Positions 1 through 7,507 are shown, counted from the first letter of the stretch. The stretch is 26,739 nt of DNA from Candidatus Poseidoniaceae archaeon (GCA_022451765.1 JAKUNY010000001.1:1-26739); one strand, 5' to 3'. The notes: generated by a model not told the origin, from the letters alone. Translations and numbers: made by a program.

Positions 1-2
1 TC

Positions 3-101
3 GCCCCCAACTCAAACGACCCTTCCATGTCATGGTTGGAAGGCATCCATCCGGGTCCTCGAGGAGTTGACGTAATTGACGACGGATTCGCGTGGCTGTA
101 G
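3..101 (+). CDS. 3' end of an unidentified protein gene (partial)
   Basis: An open frame enters from the left edge and gives 32 residues ending in FAWL before a TAG at 99-101. The piece is Gly/Asp/Pro-rich (it includes SWLEGIHPGPRG) and reads like protein rather than noise, but it is too short to assign to a family. The other two forward frames also close within about 75 bases. It lies upstream of, and in the same direction as, the PqqB-like gene, separated by about 165 bases. I cannot exclude that it is a chance frame. Confidence 0.4.
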   Translation, partial: APNSNDPSMSWLEGIHPGPRGVDVIDDGFAWL

Positions 102-266
102 CATCATTAGCATGCTTTGTCCCCCGCATACGCATCCTCTGTTTCTGGCCAGGGAAGGAAACTTGTGCTGGTCGTGCCATAAGTCCGTCAACTCAATCCA
201 AACGGGCGTCTCGCTTGAGGTCTTCCCCCTGAATATGTCTATGATGCAGAACTGCCTGCTCTCATC
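102..266. other. Intergenic region ahead of the PqqB-like gene
   Basis: This 165-base stretch has stops in all forward frames and no convincing small gene. An AT-rich, TATA-like element (GAATATGT, about 231-238) lies about 30 bases before the ATG at 267, a spacing that suits a nearly leaderless archaeal transcript. A reverse-strand open frame covers the area, but its product shows no family motif and it runs across the start of the next gene, so I treat it as a shadow. Confidence 0.35.
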
Positions 267-1106
267 ATGGCGGTCATCACGTTGCTTGGAATCGCCCAAG
301 ATGGTGGCCGCCCTCAGCCAGGATGTGTCCGCTCTTGCTGTGAAAATCTTGGAAACGAAGATCACCGAAGCCCTGTCGCGATGAGTATCCAAACAGATGG
401 AGGAAAGACACTCCTTGTCGAGGCGACGAGGGATTTAGGACGGCAACTTCGATTTATTGGAAACCCATCTGTTGATCATTTGATTCTGACCCATGCTCAC
501 CTCGGTCACGTGGATGGGCTCGGTCTGTTCGGCCGAGAAACCATGTCGGCTCGTAACATCCAACTTCATTGCAGTCCGTCCATGAAATCACTCGTCGAGA
601 TGACGCCAGCATGGAACCAGTTGCTGGAACAGAATGTGTTCCAGTTCGCTTCATTCCCTCGCATTGAAATCGACGATGTTGCAGTTGAGTTTCATCAGGT
701 CCCACATCGTGACGAGTTGTCGGATACGCATGCAATTGTTGTTCGTGGCGAGAACAAATCAATTCTCTTTTTGTCTGATCATGACACTTGGAAAGAGACA
801 CTTGATGCACACGGTTGCGTAACAATCCGTGAATTTCTTGCTAAACTCAATGTCGATATTGCATTGCTTGACGGAACATTCTGGTCAGGCGACGAACTGC
901 AGGGTCGCGACATGAATGTCGTCCCTCATCCTACCGTTCTGGAAACCCTGCAACGACTGGGCATGAAAAGAGAAGAAGATCCGCAAATTGTGTTCTTTCA
1001 TTTGAATCATACGAACCCATTGCACAATCTGGATTCGGAAGAATACAGGATTGTTACAGAGTTAGGATGGGACGTTGGCTTTGAAACCCAACAATTCATT
1101 CTTTGA
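267..1106 (+). CDS. PqqB-like metallo-beta-lactamase-fold hydrolase
   Basis: A 279-residue protein of the metallo-beta-lactamase superfamily, closest in pattern to PqqB of pyrroloquinoline quinone biosynthesis. Visible marks are the N-terminal GIAQDGG (residues 8-14), a Cys cluster (C20, C24, C25) and the metal-site motif HAHLGHVDGLG (76-86). In this motif the usual HxHxDH is altered to HxHxGH, as I recall for PqqB. Further candidate metal ligands sit in SDHD, VVPHP and HLNHTNP in the C-terminal half. The length suits a stand-alone domain. No pqqA, C, D or E lies nearby, so a role in PQQ synthesis is doubtful and a general oxidoreductase or hydrolase role is equally possible. Its stop overlaps the convergent symporter gene by 11 bases. 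The fold is secure; the substrate is unknown. Confidence 0.85.
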   Translation: MAVITLLGIAQDGGRPQPGCVRSCCENLGNEDHRSPVAMSIQTDGGKTLLVEATRDLGRQLRFIGNPSVDHLILTHAHLGHVDGLGLFGRETMSARNIQLHCSPSMKSLVEMTPAWNQLLEQNVFQFASFPRIEIDDVAVEFHQVPHRDELSDTHAIVVRGENKSILFLSDHDTWKETLDAHGCVTIREFLAKLNVDIALLDGTFWSGDELQGRDMNVVPHPTVLETLQRLGMKREEDPQIVFFHLNHTNPLHNLDSEEYRIVTELGWDVGFETQQFIL

Positions 1107-3159
1107 CTTCTGTAAGTGTATAGTCCAGTATGATCAGGGAAACAATCCAATCAACGGATTCATCCGAATCTCCGTTTTGACAGACTGGAGAACCTCCACT
1201 GTTGACCACAACACTGATTGTGAAATCGTAGGTTCCAATACCAGAATCTCCTCCTGTAAGTGATGCATCTATTTCCGATGACGAACTGTTGGTCGTACTT
1301 CCGACTAGGCTTTGGTTGATGAAGTACAACTCGGATTCGAGATTCTCTTGTACCCCGGAGTCTGAGACGTTAAAATCTTGAATTCCCCCCTCGTATCCGA
1401 CTTCATCATCCTCAGTATTCGCTAAGAAATTGCACGCTTGTTCGTTATCTGTGTGACTTGTTGCGATACGGAACCCAACGACGTTGAGACCGGAAACGTC
1501 AACAGCATCACTGGATGCTGAGATTTGAGCACTGTCTGTTATCACTTCTGTACCGGAACCGATTTCCAGAAGAGTGAAATTCCCATCAATTTGATACATT
1601 GCAACCATGTTTGCATCAGAATCTTCGCTTGAATCTGGACCATAGACAGCATACGCCCCCTCAGCAACGCCAAGGAAACACAGTGCGATGACACCAACGG
1701 TAGCGAACAGGTCTCTATGTTCCGGTGAAATCTCAAATCGACCCAGTGGATTTGAGGCCGAATCATCTCGAACGGCGCACATAATGAAGTGAGCAATGAA
1801 TGCAGAACCGACCCCTGGAACTGAAGGGAAGACATCGTCACCAAGCCCGAGAAGGGTCCAGACAATGACTCCAGAGAAAGCAGAAATCATCATGACGATT
1901 GAATGGAACGTGTCAGGCTTGTACCCCATCCACCGAATGATGAGAAGAGGAACAAAGATTCCACCTAGACCGTACCCGGCAAGAACCACTAGAGCAAATA
2001 CAGAGTCACCTCCGGGAACATAAAGTCCTGCAATAGAGATCATTGTTGCAGCAGCTGCAACGTACAATGTGACGATCTTCGTTGTTTTGTGATTTTCTCG
2101 CCATTCTGGTTTGATGTCATCCGTTATCGCTGCAGTACAGGCAAGAACCTGACTATCAGCCGTTGACATGGTAGCAGCAAAGATTGACGCAAGAATCATC
2201 CCAACTCCAAGCGCAGGAAGTGTGTCCATTGCAAGTGCCGGTAACCCAAGTTCCGCATCAAAATCACCTTCCGTGAACAAGACTCGACTGGCCAGTCCAA
2301 CGATAAACATCAATGCAATGAACGGCGTTTGCCAGACGAAAAACCAGATCATGGCCTGTTTTCTGTCTTCATCAGAGTTGAGGGTCATGACCCGAGATAC
2401 GACTTGTGGCTGCCCTGCAACACCGAGCCCTCCTAAGAAGAAGGCTAACAGGTAAAGCGAAATTCCCAGGGAAATATCGGTTGGAAGGAAATTGACAAGT
2501 GTTGTGCTTTGGGATTCCAGTTCACTATGCATTCCAGAAAAGCCTCCAACGTTGCCAAGAGCAACCCAGCATAGAATGACTGAACCGATGATCATGACAC
2601 AGGATTGTGCAGCATCGGTCCAAATCGAGGCCCGAATACCGCCTGCATAGCAGTAAGCGACGACAAGAACGAACCCAATCAGAATACCGACCAATTCTGG
2701 CCATCCGAGCATAACGAAAAGCGCTTTTCCGCCAGCCGTTAGTTGGGCAGCAGCATAAATCGACAAGAAAAACACTGATAGAACAGCGGCTAATTTTGCC
2801 TCGGGCGCTCCCGCTTTCTCAGCTACCAATGAGGAAAGGGAGCGAAGACCACGCTCATTTCCTTCTTTTTGTATGAACTTGTACAACCAAGCCCATGCGA
2901 CCAGTTGCCCGATAGTGGATATGACACCAATCCAGATAGCAGAATATCCCATTAGGTAGATGAATCCAATGAAACCGATGAACATGTAACCAGAATTCCA
3001 CGTGCTCACTGCAGAAAGGGCTGCGAGCGCAGGATGCATTCCTCGGCCGGCGACGAGATAATCATCCGTCGTATCTTGTTTGACGCGCATGCTCGCCAAT
3101 CCAACACCGGCAAAAAAGCCAAGAAAAAGCAAGAACGAAAGAAGAATCCCAGTGTCCAT
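1096..3159 (-). CDS. Sodium:solute symporter (SSS/SLC5 family) with an extra C-terminal outer domain
   Basis: A 687-residue membrane protein. Residues 1 to about 505 form a typical SSS core of roughly 13 hydrophobic segments. They contain the TM1/TM2 region with SAVSTWNSGYMF and the conserved ATMSTADSQ segment near the middle, which in this family forms part of the sodium site. Solutes for the family include proline, other amino acids, pantothenate and sugars; the substrate here cannot be read from sequence. After the last membrane segment (ending near AYAVYG) there is an unusual acidic extension of about 180 residues, rich in Ser, Asp and Asn with two cysteines and predicted beta character. 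It probably lies outside the cell. The gene follows dph5 with a 4-base gap, so the two are likely cotranscribed. It converges with the PqqB-like gene. Confidence 0.88.
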   Translation of the reverse strand: MDTGILLSFLLFLGFFAGVGLASMRVKQDTTDDYLVAGRGMHPALAALSAVSTWNSGYMFIGFIGFIYLMGYSAIWIGVISTIGQLVAWAWLYKFIQKEGNERGLRSLSSLVAEKAGAPEAKLAAVLSVFFLSIYAAAQLTAGGKALFVMLGWPELVGILIGFVLVVAYCYAGGIRASIWTDAAQSCVMIIGSVILCWVALGNVGGFSGMHSELESQSTTLVNFLPTDISLGISLYLLAFFLGGLGVAGQPQVVSRVMTLNSDEDRKQAMIWFFVWQTPFIALMFIVGLASRVLFTEGDFDAELGLPALAMDTLPALGVGMILASIFAATMSTADSQVLACTAAITDDIKPEWRENHKTTKIVTLYVAAAATMISIAGLYVPGGDSVFALVVLAGYGLGGIFVPLLIIRWMGYKPDTFHSIVMMISAFSGVIVWTLLGLGDDVFPSVPGVGSAFIAHFIMCAVRDDSASNPLGRFEISPEHRDLFATVGVIALCFLGVAEGAYAVYGPDSSEDSDANMVAMYQIDGNFTLLEIGSGTEVITDSAQISASSDAVDVSGLNVVGFRIATSHTDNEQACNFLANTEDDEVGYEGGIQDFNVSDSGVQENLESELYFINQSLVGSTTNSSSSEIDASLTGGDSGIGTYDFTISVVVNSGGSPVCQNGDSDESVDWIVSLIILDYTLTEVKE

Positions 3160-3163
3160 TGTG

Positions 3164-3988
3164 TCACTTCCAGCGGTTGATGGCTTCCTGCTCCATCTCC
3201 GATGTGTTGGCTAAGAAGACCATGCAATTCAATCTCCCGCCTGGAACTTCCCTCAGATTTCGAATTCTTGTCGTCTTCATCAATTCGTCGTCTGTTCCTA
3301 AATCACTGCAAAGGACACACATGGAATCGAAAACAGACCCCGCTTGTTCCTTAATTGCATCATCAACAACCGAATCATGTAATTTTGCAACCATTTTCTC
3401 AATGCTTGTAAGTGCATCAGAGGGTTGCATTGGACGTTGGTCTCCTGTCCCTGCTCCCGTTGGGTCGAGGTCAAACAGCACTAAGGTATGCAGACCCTGC
3501 ATCTGATTTCTTAACATCACTTCTAAGGGAGATGTAACAATCCATTCACCGTAAGGGTATGTGAGTGTCGGTGGCCGCCCAAATTTATAATCCGATAGGC
3601 CCGTCGAGCCTGGGACAAGCGTTGTCACAGAGATACCATGAATGACACGAAAAGGAAGCCCCTCTTTTTCAGCCCGTAGTTGGAAATCGATGTGGGTGGT
3701 CGCTTGCATTGGATCTCCAACAACCAGGATTGCAACTGACGTTGTCCGGGCTCGCTGAAAAAGATCCTCAGGCCGTTCTAGTGCGGGCCTCATGACTCTC
3801 TCAATCGGGCCAACCATTGCCTCCAGTTTTTCCAGTTCTGATTCAGGCCACAGGGCAGTGTATGCTTCGTAAAGACGAACATCCGAATTCTTTGCAGTCT
3901 CAATCGCTTCGATGGTCATGGACTCGACTTTTCCTGGACCGATTCCAATGAGGGAAAAGCCGGTTTCGTTGCCATTTTCCATCCTCAA
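3164..3988 (-). CDS. dph5: Diphthine synthase (diphthamide biosynthesis methyltransferase)
   Basis: A 274-residue S-adenosylmethionine-dependent methyltransferase of the tetrapyrrole-methylase fold. It methylates the modified histidine of translation elongation factor 2 on the way to diphthamide. Family marks are SLIGIGPG (residues 12-19), VVGDPMQATTH (89-99), the GLSDYKFGRPP segment and a C-terminal CMVFLANTS strand. The length matches the usual 260-280 residues. The ORF begins MRMENGNE, so an internal Met at residue 3 is also possible. The gene is divergent from the methyltransferase gene starting at 4020, leaving only about 31 bases between the two starts. The symporter gene follows 4 bases after its stop. 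Assignment is strong. Confidence 0.93.
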   Translation of the reverse strand: MRMENGNETGFSLIGIGPGKVESMTIEAIETAKNSDVRLYEAYTALWPESELEKLEAMVGPIERVMRPALERPEDLFQRARTTSVAILVVGDPMQATTHIDFQLRAEKEGLPFRVIHGISVTTLVPGSTGLSDYKFGRPPTLTYPYGEWIVTSPLEVMLRNQMQGLHTLVLFDLDPTGAGTGDQRPMQPSDALTSIEKMVAKLHDSVVDDAIKEQAGSVFDSMCVLCSDLGTDDELMKTTRIRNLREVPGGRLNCMVFLANTSEMEQEAINRWK

Positions 3989-4019
3989 ACCTCATACTTG
4001 CGATGGTTGTCCGAGAACC

Positions 4020-5111
4020 ATGCGTCATTTGAGGGTGCCGAGTGCTCAGACGTCACATTGGATTCGGTACTGTAAATCAAATGGCTGGTACGAGACGGGC
4101 CATCGTGTTCAACAGATAGAAGGCGAGAGCGCAATCCCTCTAAATGAACAAGCTCCGGATGAAAGCCATACTGCTTGGGATGGCAATCCGATGATTGAAC
4201 TTGAATCGGGTGAACAGAAAACTCGGTACTATTGGGAACATATTCCAAATGAGATTCGCGTCGCATTTGATGACCAATTTCCTCAGGCGTTTGAAACACA
4301 AGGTGACATTTTGCTGGTCAAAATTCCTGATGAGATGGTTGAAATTGAAGACGAGATTGCAGCCGCAATGCTGAAGCAATTTCCATCCGTACGAATCGTC
4401 TGTCACGACAACGGAGTCGAAGGCGAATTCAGAGTCCGAAATTTACGTGTCCTCGAATCACGTGACAACAACTCTTCGACGCAGACTATGTATCGTGAGC
4501 ATGGACACGAATTTGCCATTGATCCTGCAGTAGCATACTTTTCTGGGCGTCTAAGCACCCAACGGATGAAATCCTTTGAGGCGATCTCGTCTTTCGCTGA
4601 GCGCAAAGACCGACCACTCGTCGTAGTTGACCCATATGCTGGCGTTGGACCTTCAATGGCGTTGTCGTATACCACGCCTGGCCTCATTTCCACAGCATAT
4701 CTGAACGACATCAACCCTGATGCAGCCAACCTTCTCAAACTGAATATGGAACGGTTCCAACGGAATCGAAAGACTGATGGAACCTATGTGAGTGATTGCA
4801 TGGAGGCAAGAAATCTCGTCAATGCGAGGCCTGAAATGAAGGGTTGTGCGGATGTACTTTTGTTGAATCTGCCTCACGACGGCATTGCTCATCTCATACA
4901 CCTGCACCCTCTCTTGTCTCATGAGATCTCGCTCATTTGCGGATGGACCATACAAGAAAAGCAAGCGAATATATTCGAGCAACTGCAAACCATCATCGAA
5001 ACGACAGGCAGGACAATGATTGAGCATCATATTGAGGAAGTGAAGGGATTTTCAACCTCAAAAGCCATGTTCCGCTATGAATTGATTTTATCGAAGGGTG
5101 AGAAGCGTTGA
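4020..5111 (+). CDS. Trm5/TYW2-family tRNA methyltransferase-like protein
   Basis: A 363-residue class I methyltransferase resembling enzymes that act on or beside G37 of tRNA: Trm5 (m1G37) or TYW2 (wyosine pathway). The N-terminal part has the pattern HWIRYCKSNGW...IPLNE seen in this family. The SAM-binding region has motif I VVDPYAGVGPSMAL, then LNDINPDAANLLKLNM (acidic residue for the ribose) and LLLNLPHDG. The NLP motif replaces the NPPY of N6-adenine enzymes and is typical of Trm5/TYW2. I chose the ATG at 4020 because the longer frame from 3912 would run 77 bases into dph5 and adds no recognisable family sequence. A TATA-like CATACTT lies about 28 bases upstream. Trm5 versus TYW2 cannot be settled by eye. 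Confidence 0.85.
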   Translation: MRHLRVPSAQTSHWIRYCKSNGWYETGHRVQQIEGESAIPLNEQAPDESHTAWDGNPMIELESGEQKTRYYWEHIPNEIRVAFDDQFPQAFETQGDILLVKIPDEMVEIEDEIAAAMLKQFPSVRIVCHDNGVEGEFRVRNLRVLESRDNNSSTQTMYREHGHEFAIDPAVAYFSGRLSTQRMKSFEAISSFAERKDRPLVVVDPYAGVGPSMALSYTTPGLISTAYLNDINPDAANLLKLNMERFQRNRKTDGTYVSDCMEARNLVNARPEMKGCADVLLLNLPHDGIAHLIHLHPLLSHEISLICGWTIQEKQANIFEQLQTIIETTGRTMIEHHIEEVKGFSTSKAMFRYELILSKGEKR

Positions 5112-5141
5112 TTTCATGAACATCCTATTGCTAGGTTAGCC

Positions 5142-5291
5142 ATGCGCAACATTATCCAATGCTCCGGATGTGGAGCTAGCATCGACATAGCAGGGGCGAC
5201 ACCGCGAATCGATGGAATCAAAGTGTGGTGCAGGGTTTGTGGAACTGTAACAGTTCATTTCAGAGATGGTGGCGCCCGCTCCGGGAATTGA
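5142..5291 (+). CDS. 49-residue zinc-ribbon protein overlapping tRNA-Asp antisense
   Basis: An ATG at 5142 opens a 49-codon frame closed by TGA at 5289-5291. The product starts MRNIIQCSGCG and has CxxC at residues 7-10 and CxxC at 30-33, with a 19-residue spacer of the length common in zinc ribbons. The closing segment after the second pair (GTVTVHF) could form the final strand. It begins 30 bases after the methyltransferase stop on the same strand, so the pair may be cotranscribed. Its last seven codons lie over the 3' arm of tRNA-Asp on the opposite strand. A nucleic-acid or protein-binding role is usual for such ribbons, but nothing specific can be said. The two Cys pairs make a real gene likely despite the size. 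Confidence 0.7.
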   Translation: MRNIIQCSGCGASIDIAGATPRIDGIKVWCRVCGTVTVHFRDGGARSGN

Positions 5292-5344
5292 ACCCGGGTC
5301 GCAGGAATGACAATCCTGCATGATAACCTCTACACCAAGCGGGC
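5270..5344 (-). tRNA. tRNA-Asp (GTC), CCA encoded
   Basis: On the reverse strand the gene begins at 5344 with acceptor GCCCGCT, which pairs perfectly with AGCGGGC at the 3' end. A D-arm with AGAGGTTATC, an anticodon stem GCAGG/CCTGC around the loop with GTC, and a T-arm with GGTTCAATTCC follow. The discriminator base is G and the genome encodes CCA (bases 5272-5270). There is no intron; the body without CCA is 72 bases. It is transcribed divergently from the Gly-Pro-Pro-repeat gene at 5411, and its 3' end overlaps the zinc-ribbon gene. Confidence 0.96.
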
Positions 5345-5370
5345 CGTAGGCATCTTGCCGTAACGGAACC

Positions 5371-5380
5371 GCTATTTAAG
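5371..5380. promoter_or_regulatory. TATA-like element between tRNA-Asp and the 5411 gene
   Basis: GCTATTTAAG reads as CTATTTAA toward the gene at 5411 and as CTTAAATAGC toward tRNA-Asp. Its centre is about 32 bases before the tRNA 5' end and about 36 bases before the ATG at 5411. Both spacings suit an archaeal TATA box, the second with a leader of about ten bases. Function is inferred from position and composition only. Confidence 0.5.
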
Positions 5381-5410
5381 CCGCGAGGTATCGCATAGTC
5401 AGGGACGACC

Positions 5411-6829
5411 ATGGCGGCAAAGAAAACCTCTGCAGAACAGGCACGAGAAAAAGCAGAAGAGGCCGCTTTGGGCTCAATGCTCGACGGTGCATTTGGTGCT
5501 ATGGAGGGCATTGAAACTCCACCATCAGACGCTGGACCATCAGGCCCGCCTCCCGGTCCAACTGGACCGCCACCAGAAAGTACAACGAAACCACCCTCTG
5601 GGCCCCCTGGTGGACCTCCTAGCGGACCTCCAACCGGACCCCCCAGTGGACCTCCAACTGGACCTCCAACTGGACCTCCTTGTGGGCCCCCTGGCGGACC
5701 GCCGGGGAGACCTCCATCAGGCCCTCCATCTGAACCTCCGCAAGAGGAAGAGGAACCTGCCCCAGAATCGGATTCCACAGAGGAGGTTCCTCCAATGGAT
5801 GTTGAACAACCCGAACCGCTTCCAGAGGAAGGAGAGACAGTGTCAGAAGAATCAGAAGCCTCAGGAGAAAAGGAGGAGATGGCTAGCAAAAAAGCACCCG
5901 AAATTGAGGGTGAACCGACTCCAGAGAAATCAGAAGCCGCGCCTGAGGAAACGGTAACTGAAGAATCACCTGCCGAGGAAGCAGAGGCACCTGAACCCAC
6001 AAAAGCCGAAGTGGCAGAAGATGGTACAATTTCTCCAGAAGCAGAAGTTGTAGCGGCTGAACCAAAAGAAACCACCAAAGAAGATCCCCCGATCGATGCG
6101 GAAAGAGAAATGGAAATCGCTCGCCTTACAGCTGAAATTGAACGTCTCCGTGGTAGCCTCGTCGGTGCTGCTGAAGTCATCGAAGAAATCGAAGAAACAC
6201 CGATGCCACCAGTTGTTCTCGACAACATCGTTGTTCCCCCGCACATCGTCGCGGATTTCGCTCGAATGGGGCGTCAACTCAGTAGAGAATCGTTGGTCAA
6301 AGGCACCATGGGCGCAATATCGATGCTCCACCCGGACGAACCCGGTCTGATGATCAGTACTCGTCACTCGACAATGCTATCTCGTTTGGACGAACGCGGT
6401 ATTGTAGGAGGACGTCTCGGTGGAAATCCACCGCGCGGCTCCATCGGCGATTGGAAAGTTCACGAGGTCCTCCTCGCATCCGTCGCTCTTGTTACGGGAG
6501 GGCCAGCAGCTTGCATTCACATGCAGGGCCCATACACGACGGCTGCAAGTTGTGAAAAGGACCTAATCCTCGTCCAACCGATCGATGTTCTCGGGAAAGA
6601 ACACATCGGTAAAGTTGTCATCGTAGATCCGGACGATGACGCACAAGAAGAATTCCTTCGCCAAGTTGCTGAAGCGCTACAGCAGGGTGGAATGCGCTGT
6701 GTTGTCGTTCGAGGACATGGAGCATACACTGTTGGAGCCACCCTCGATCAGGCGATGGCGAATGCAGCCATGCTTGAACACTCGATGCAAGTTCTACTAC
6801 TCGCTCGACAAGCGAACCTCAAGATCTAG
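5411..6829 (+). CDS. Gly-Pro-Pro-repeat protein with C-terminal class II aldolase-like domain
   Basis: A 472-residue protein in four parts. Residues 1-36 are a short Ala/Lys-rich lead. Residues 37-112 are a Gly/Pro tract with about twelve GPPx units. Residues 113-225 are a strongly acidic low-complexity stretch. After a probable coiled coil (about 228-260), residues 272-470 resemble the class II aldolase/adducin fold. Matches are GDWKVHEVLLAS, IHMQGPYTTAAS and VVVRGHGAYTVGATLDQA. In the usual metal site the pattern HxH is here H370-M-Q, so one His is lost while H436 in RGHG remains. The catalytic Glu is replaced by Asp347. No signal peptide is visible, so it is probably cytoplasmic, and a scaffolding rather than aldolase role is possible. 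Its stop shares the sequence CTAG with the convergent guaAa stop. Confidence 0.8.
   Translation: MAAKKTSAEQAREKAEEAALGSMLDGAFGAMEGIETPPSDAGPSGPPPGPTGPPPESTTKPPSGPPGGPPSGPPTGPPSGPPTGPPTGPPCGPPGGPPGRPPSGPPSEPPQEEEEPAPESDSTEEVPPMDVEQPEPLPEEGETVSEESEASGEKEEMASKKAPEIEGEPTPEKSEAAPEETVTEESPAEEAEAPEPTKAEVAEDGTISPEAEVVAAEPKETTKEDPPIDAEREMEIARLTAEIERLRGSLVGAAEVIEEIEETPMPPVVLDNIVVPPHIVADFARMGRQLSRESLVKGTMGAISMLHPDEPGLMISTRHSTMLSRLDERGIVGGRLGGNPPRGSIGDWKVHEVLLASVALVTGGPAACIHMQGPYTTAASCEKDLILVQPIDVLGKEHIGKVVIVDPDDDAQEEFLRQVAEALQQGGMRCVVVRGHGAYTVGATLDQAMANAAMLEHSMQVLLLARQANLKI
5600..5740 (+). repeat. 12-base tandem repeat encoding GPPx units
   Basis: About twelve imperfect 12-base units of the type GGACCTCCAACT encode Gly-Pro-Pro followed by Gly, Ser, Thr, Cys or nothing. 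The units vary at third codon positions and in the fourth residue, which suggests an established coding repeat held by selection on the protein rather than a fresh slippage product. Two units carry Arg or Glu in place of Gly. Confidence 0.9.
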
Positions 6830-7419
6830 GCATCTCGTGCTTGACGACAGACTTCGACGAAGTTTTCGAACATCTCTTTTCCAAATTCTGAATCGTTGAC
6901 CTCTGGATGGAATTGCAAACCAAACCGATCCCCTGCAATATTTTCCATACCTTGGATGCTGCAGGACGGGCTGCTTGCGGTAACAAAGAAACCATCCGGG
7001 ACGAGATGAACTTCGTCGTTGTGTGATTCCCAAACAGTTTGTTTTTGCGATGTCCCAGCGAAGATTTTACCACCGCCATCGTGAAGTTCAATGTCCATCG
7101 CTCCAAATTCAGGAATCGGCGACTCACGAGCGTCACCTCCGTAAAATCGAGCCATGAATTGATGTCCTGCGCAAATTCCGAGAATTGGAATATCAAGCTT
7201 GAGGAATTCAGCACAATTCCCCAATTCTCCTGACAGACCGATTCGAGCAGCACCTCCTGAAAGGATGAGTCCATCCAACGCTCGAAGTTGACTGACAGGG
7301 GTGTCGTTTGGGATGATTTGTGTATCGACTTTAAGATACTTCAACATCCTCCATTCACGATGAGTCCATTGCCCGCCGTTGTCAACAACGTCAATGACAA
7401 GAGGTGCATCTTCGCCCAT
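6826..7419 (-). CDS. guaAa: GMP synthase glutaminase subunit (class I glutamine amidotransferase)
   Basis: This is the separate ammonia-producing subunit that archaea use with a GuaA ATP-pyrophosphatase subunit to make GMP from XMP. Marks are the N-terminal strand LVIDVVDNGGQW, GLILSGGAARIG, the nucleophile elbow GICAGHQ (Cys) and the C-terminal LQFHPEVN that supplies the His and Glu of the triad. The frame extends up to 7452, giving 208 residues. I prefer the internal ATG at 7419 (197 residues) because the family normally begins just before the first strand and a reverse-strand TATA-like element near 7470 would start transcription close to 7445. The partner subunit is not in the window. The stop overlaps that of the convergent gene by four bases. 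Divergent from the ubiquitin-like repeat gene. Confidence 0.92.
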   Translation of the reverse strand: MGEDAPLVIDVVDNGGQWTHREWRMLKYLKVDTQIIPNDTPVSQLRALDGLILSGGAARIGLSGELGNCAEFLKLDIPILGICAGHQFMARFYGGDARESPIPEFGAMDIELHDGGGKIFAGTSQKQTVWESHNDEVHLVPDGFFVTASSPSCSIQGMENIAGDRFGLQFHPEVNDSEFGKEMFENFVEVCRQARDA

Positions 7420-7467
7420 GAATTCCCATGTTCCGAGAACATCCTTGAACATGCCGAATATCGCGCG

Positions 7468-7475
7468 TTCATATA
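7468..7475 (+). promoter_or_regulatory. TATA-like box ahead of the ubiquitin-like repeat gene
   Basis: TTCATATA lies about 36 bases before the ATG at 7508, and a Shine-Dalgarno-like GAGG (7497-7500) lies 7 bases before that ATG. Read on the reverse strand, TATATGAA could also serve guaAa. Assigned by position and composition only. Confidence 0.45.
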
Positions 7476-7507
7476 CTCTGGAGATTCAGAGGTTGCGAGG
7501 AACAACA

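Noticed and set aside
30..392. Reverse-strand frame of 120 codons and forward frame at 76-384
   Set aside because: Both overlap the well-supported PqqB-like start and have no family features or plausible regulatory signals.
3912..4019. Upstream extension of the Trm5/TYW2-like gene
   Set aside because: It lies over the dph5 start on the other strand, adds no family sequence, and the ATG at 4020 gives the expected N-terminus.
5600..5740. 12-base repeats as a CRISPR array or true collagen
   Set aside because: There are no spacers between units, and the period is four residues (GPPx) rather than the three-residue Gly-X-Y needed for a collagen helix.
5260..6246. Long reverse-strand open frame (328 codons) rich in Gly and Ser
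   Set aside because: It is the complement of the Gly-Pro-Pro and acidic regions, crosses tRNA-Asp, and has only low-complexity sequence. The forward gene has recognisable domains.
7379..7507. 43-residue N-terminal extension of the ubiquitin-like repeat protein
   Set aside because: It overlaps guaAa on the other strand and precedes a clear Shine-Dalgarno-like GAGG and the ATG at 7508, where the first repeat begins.
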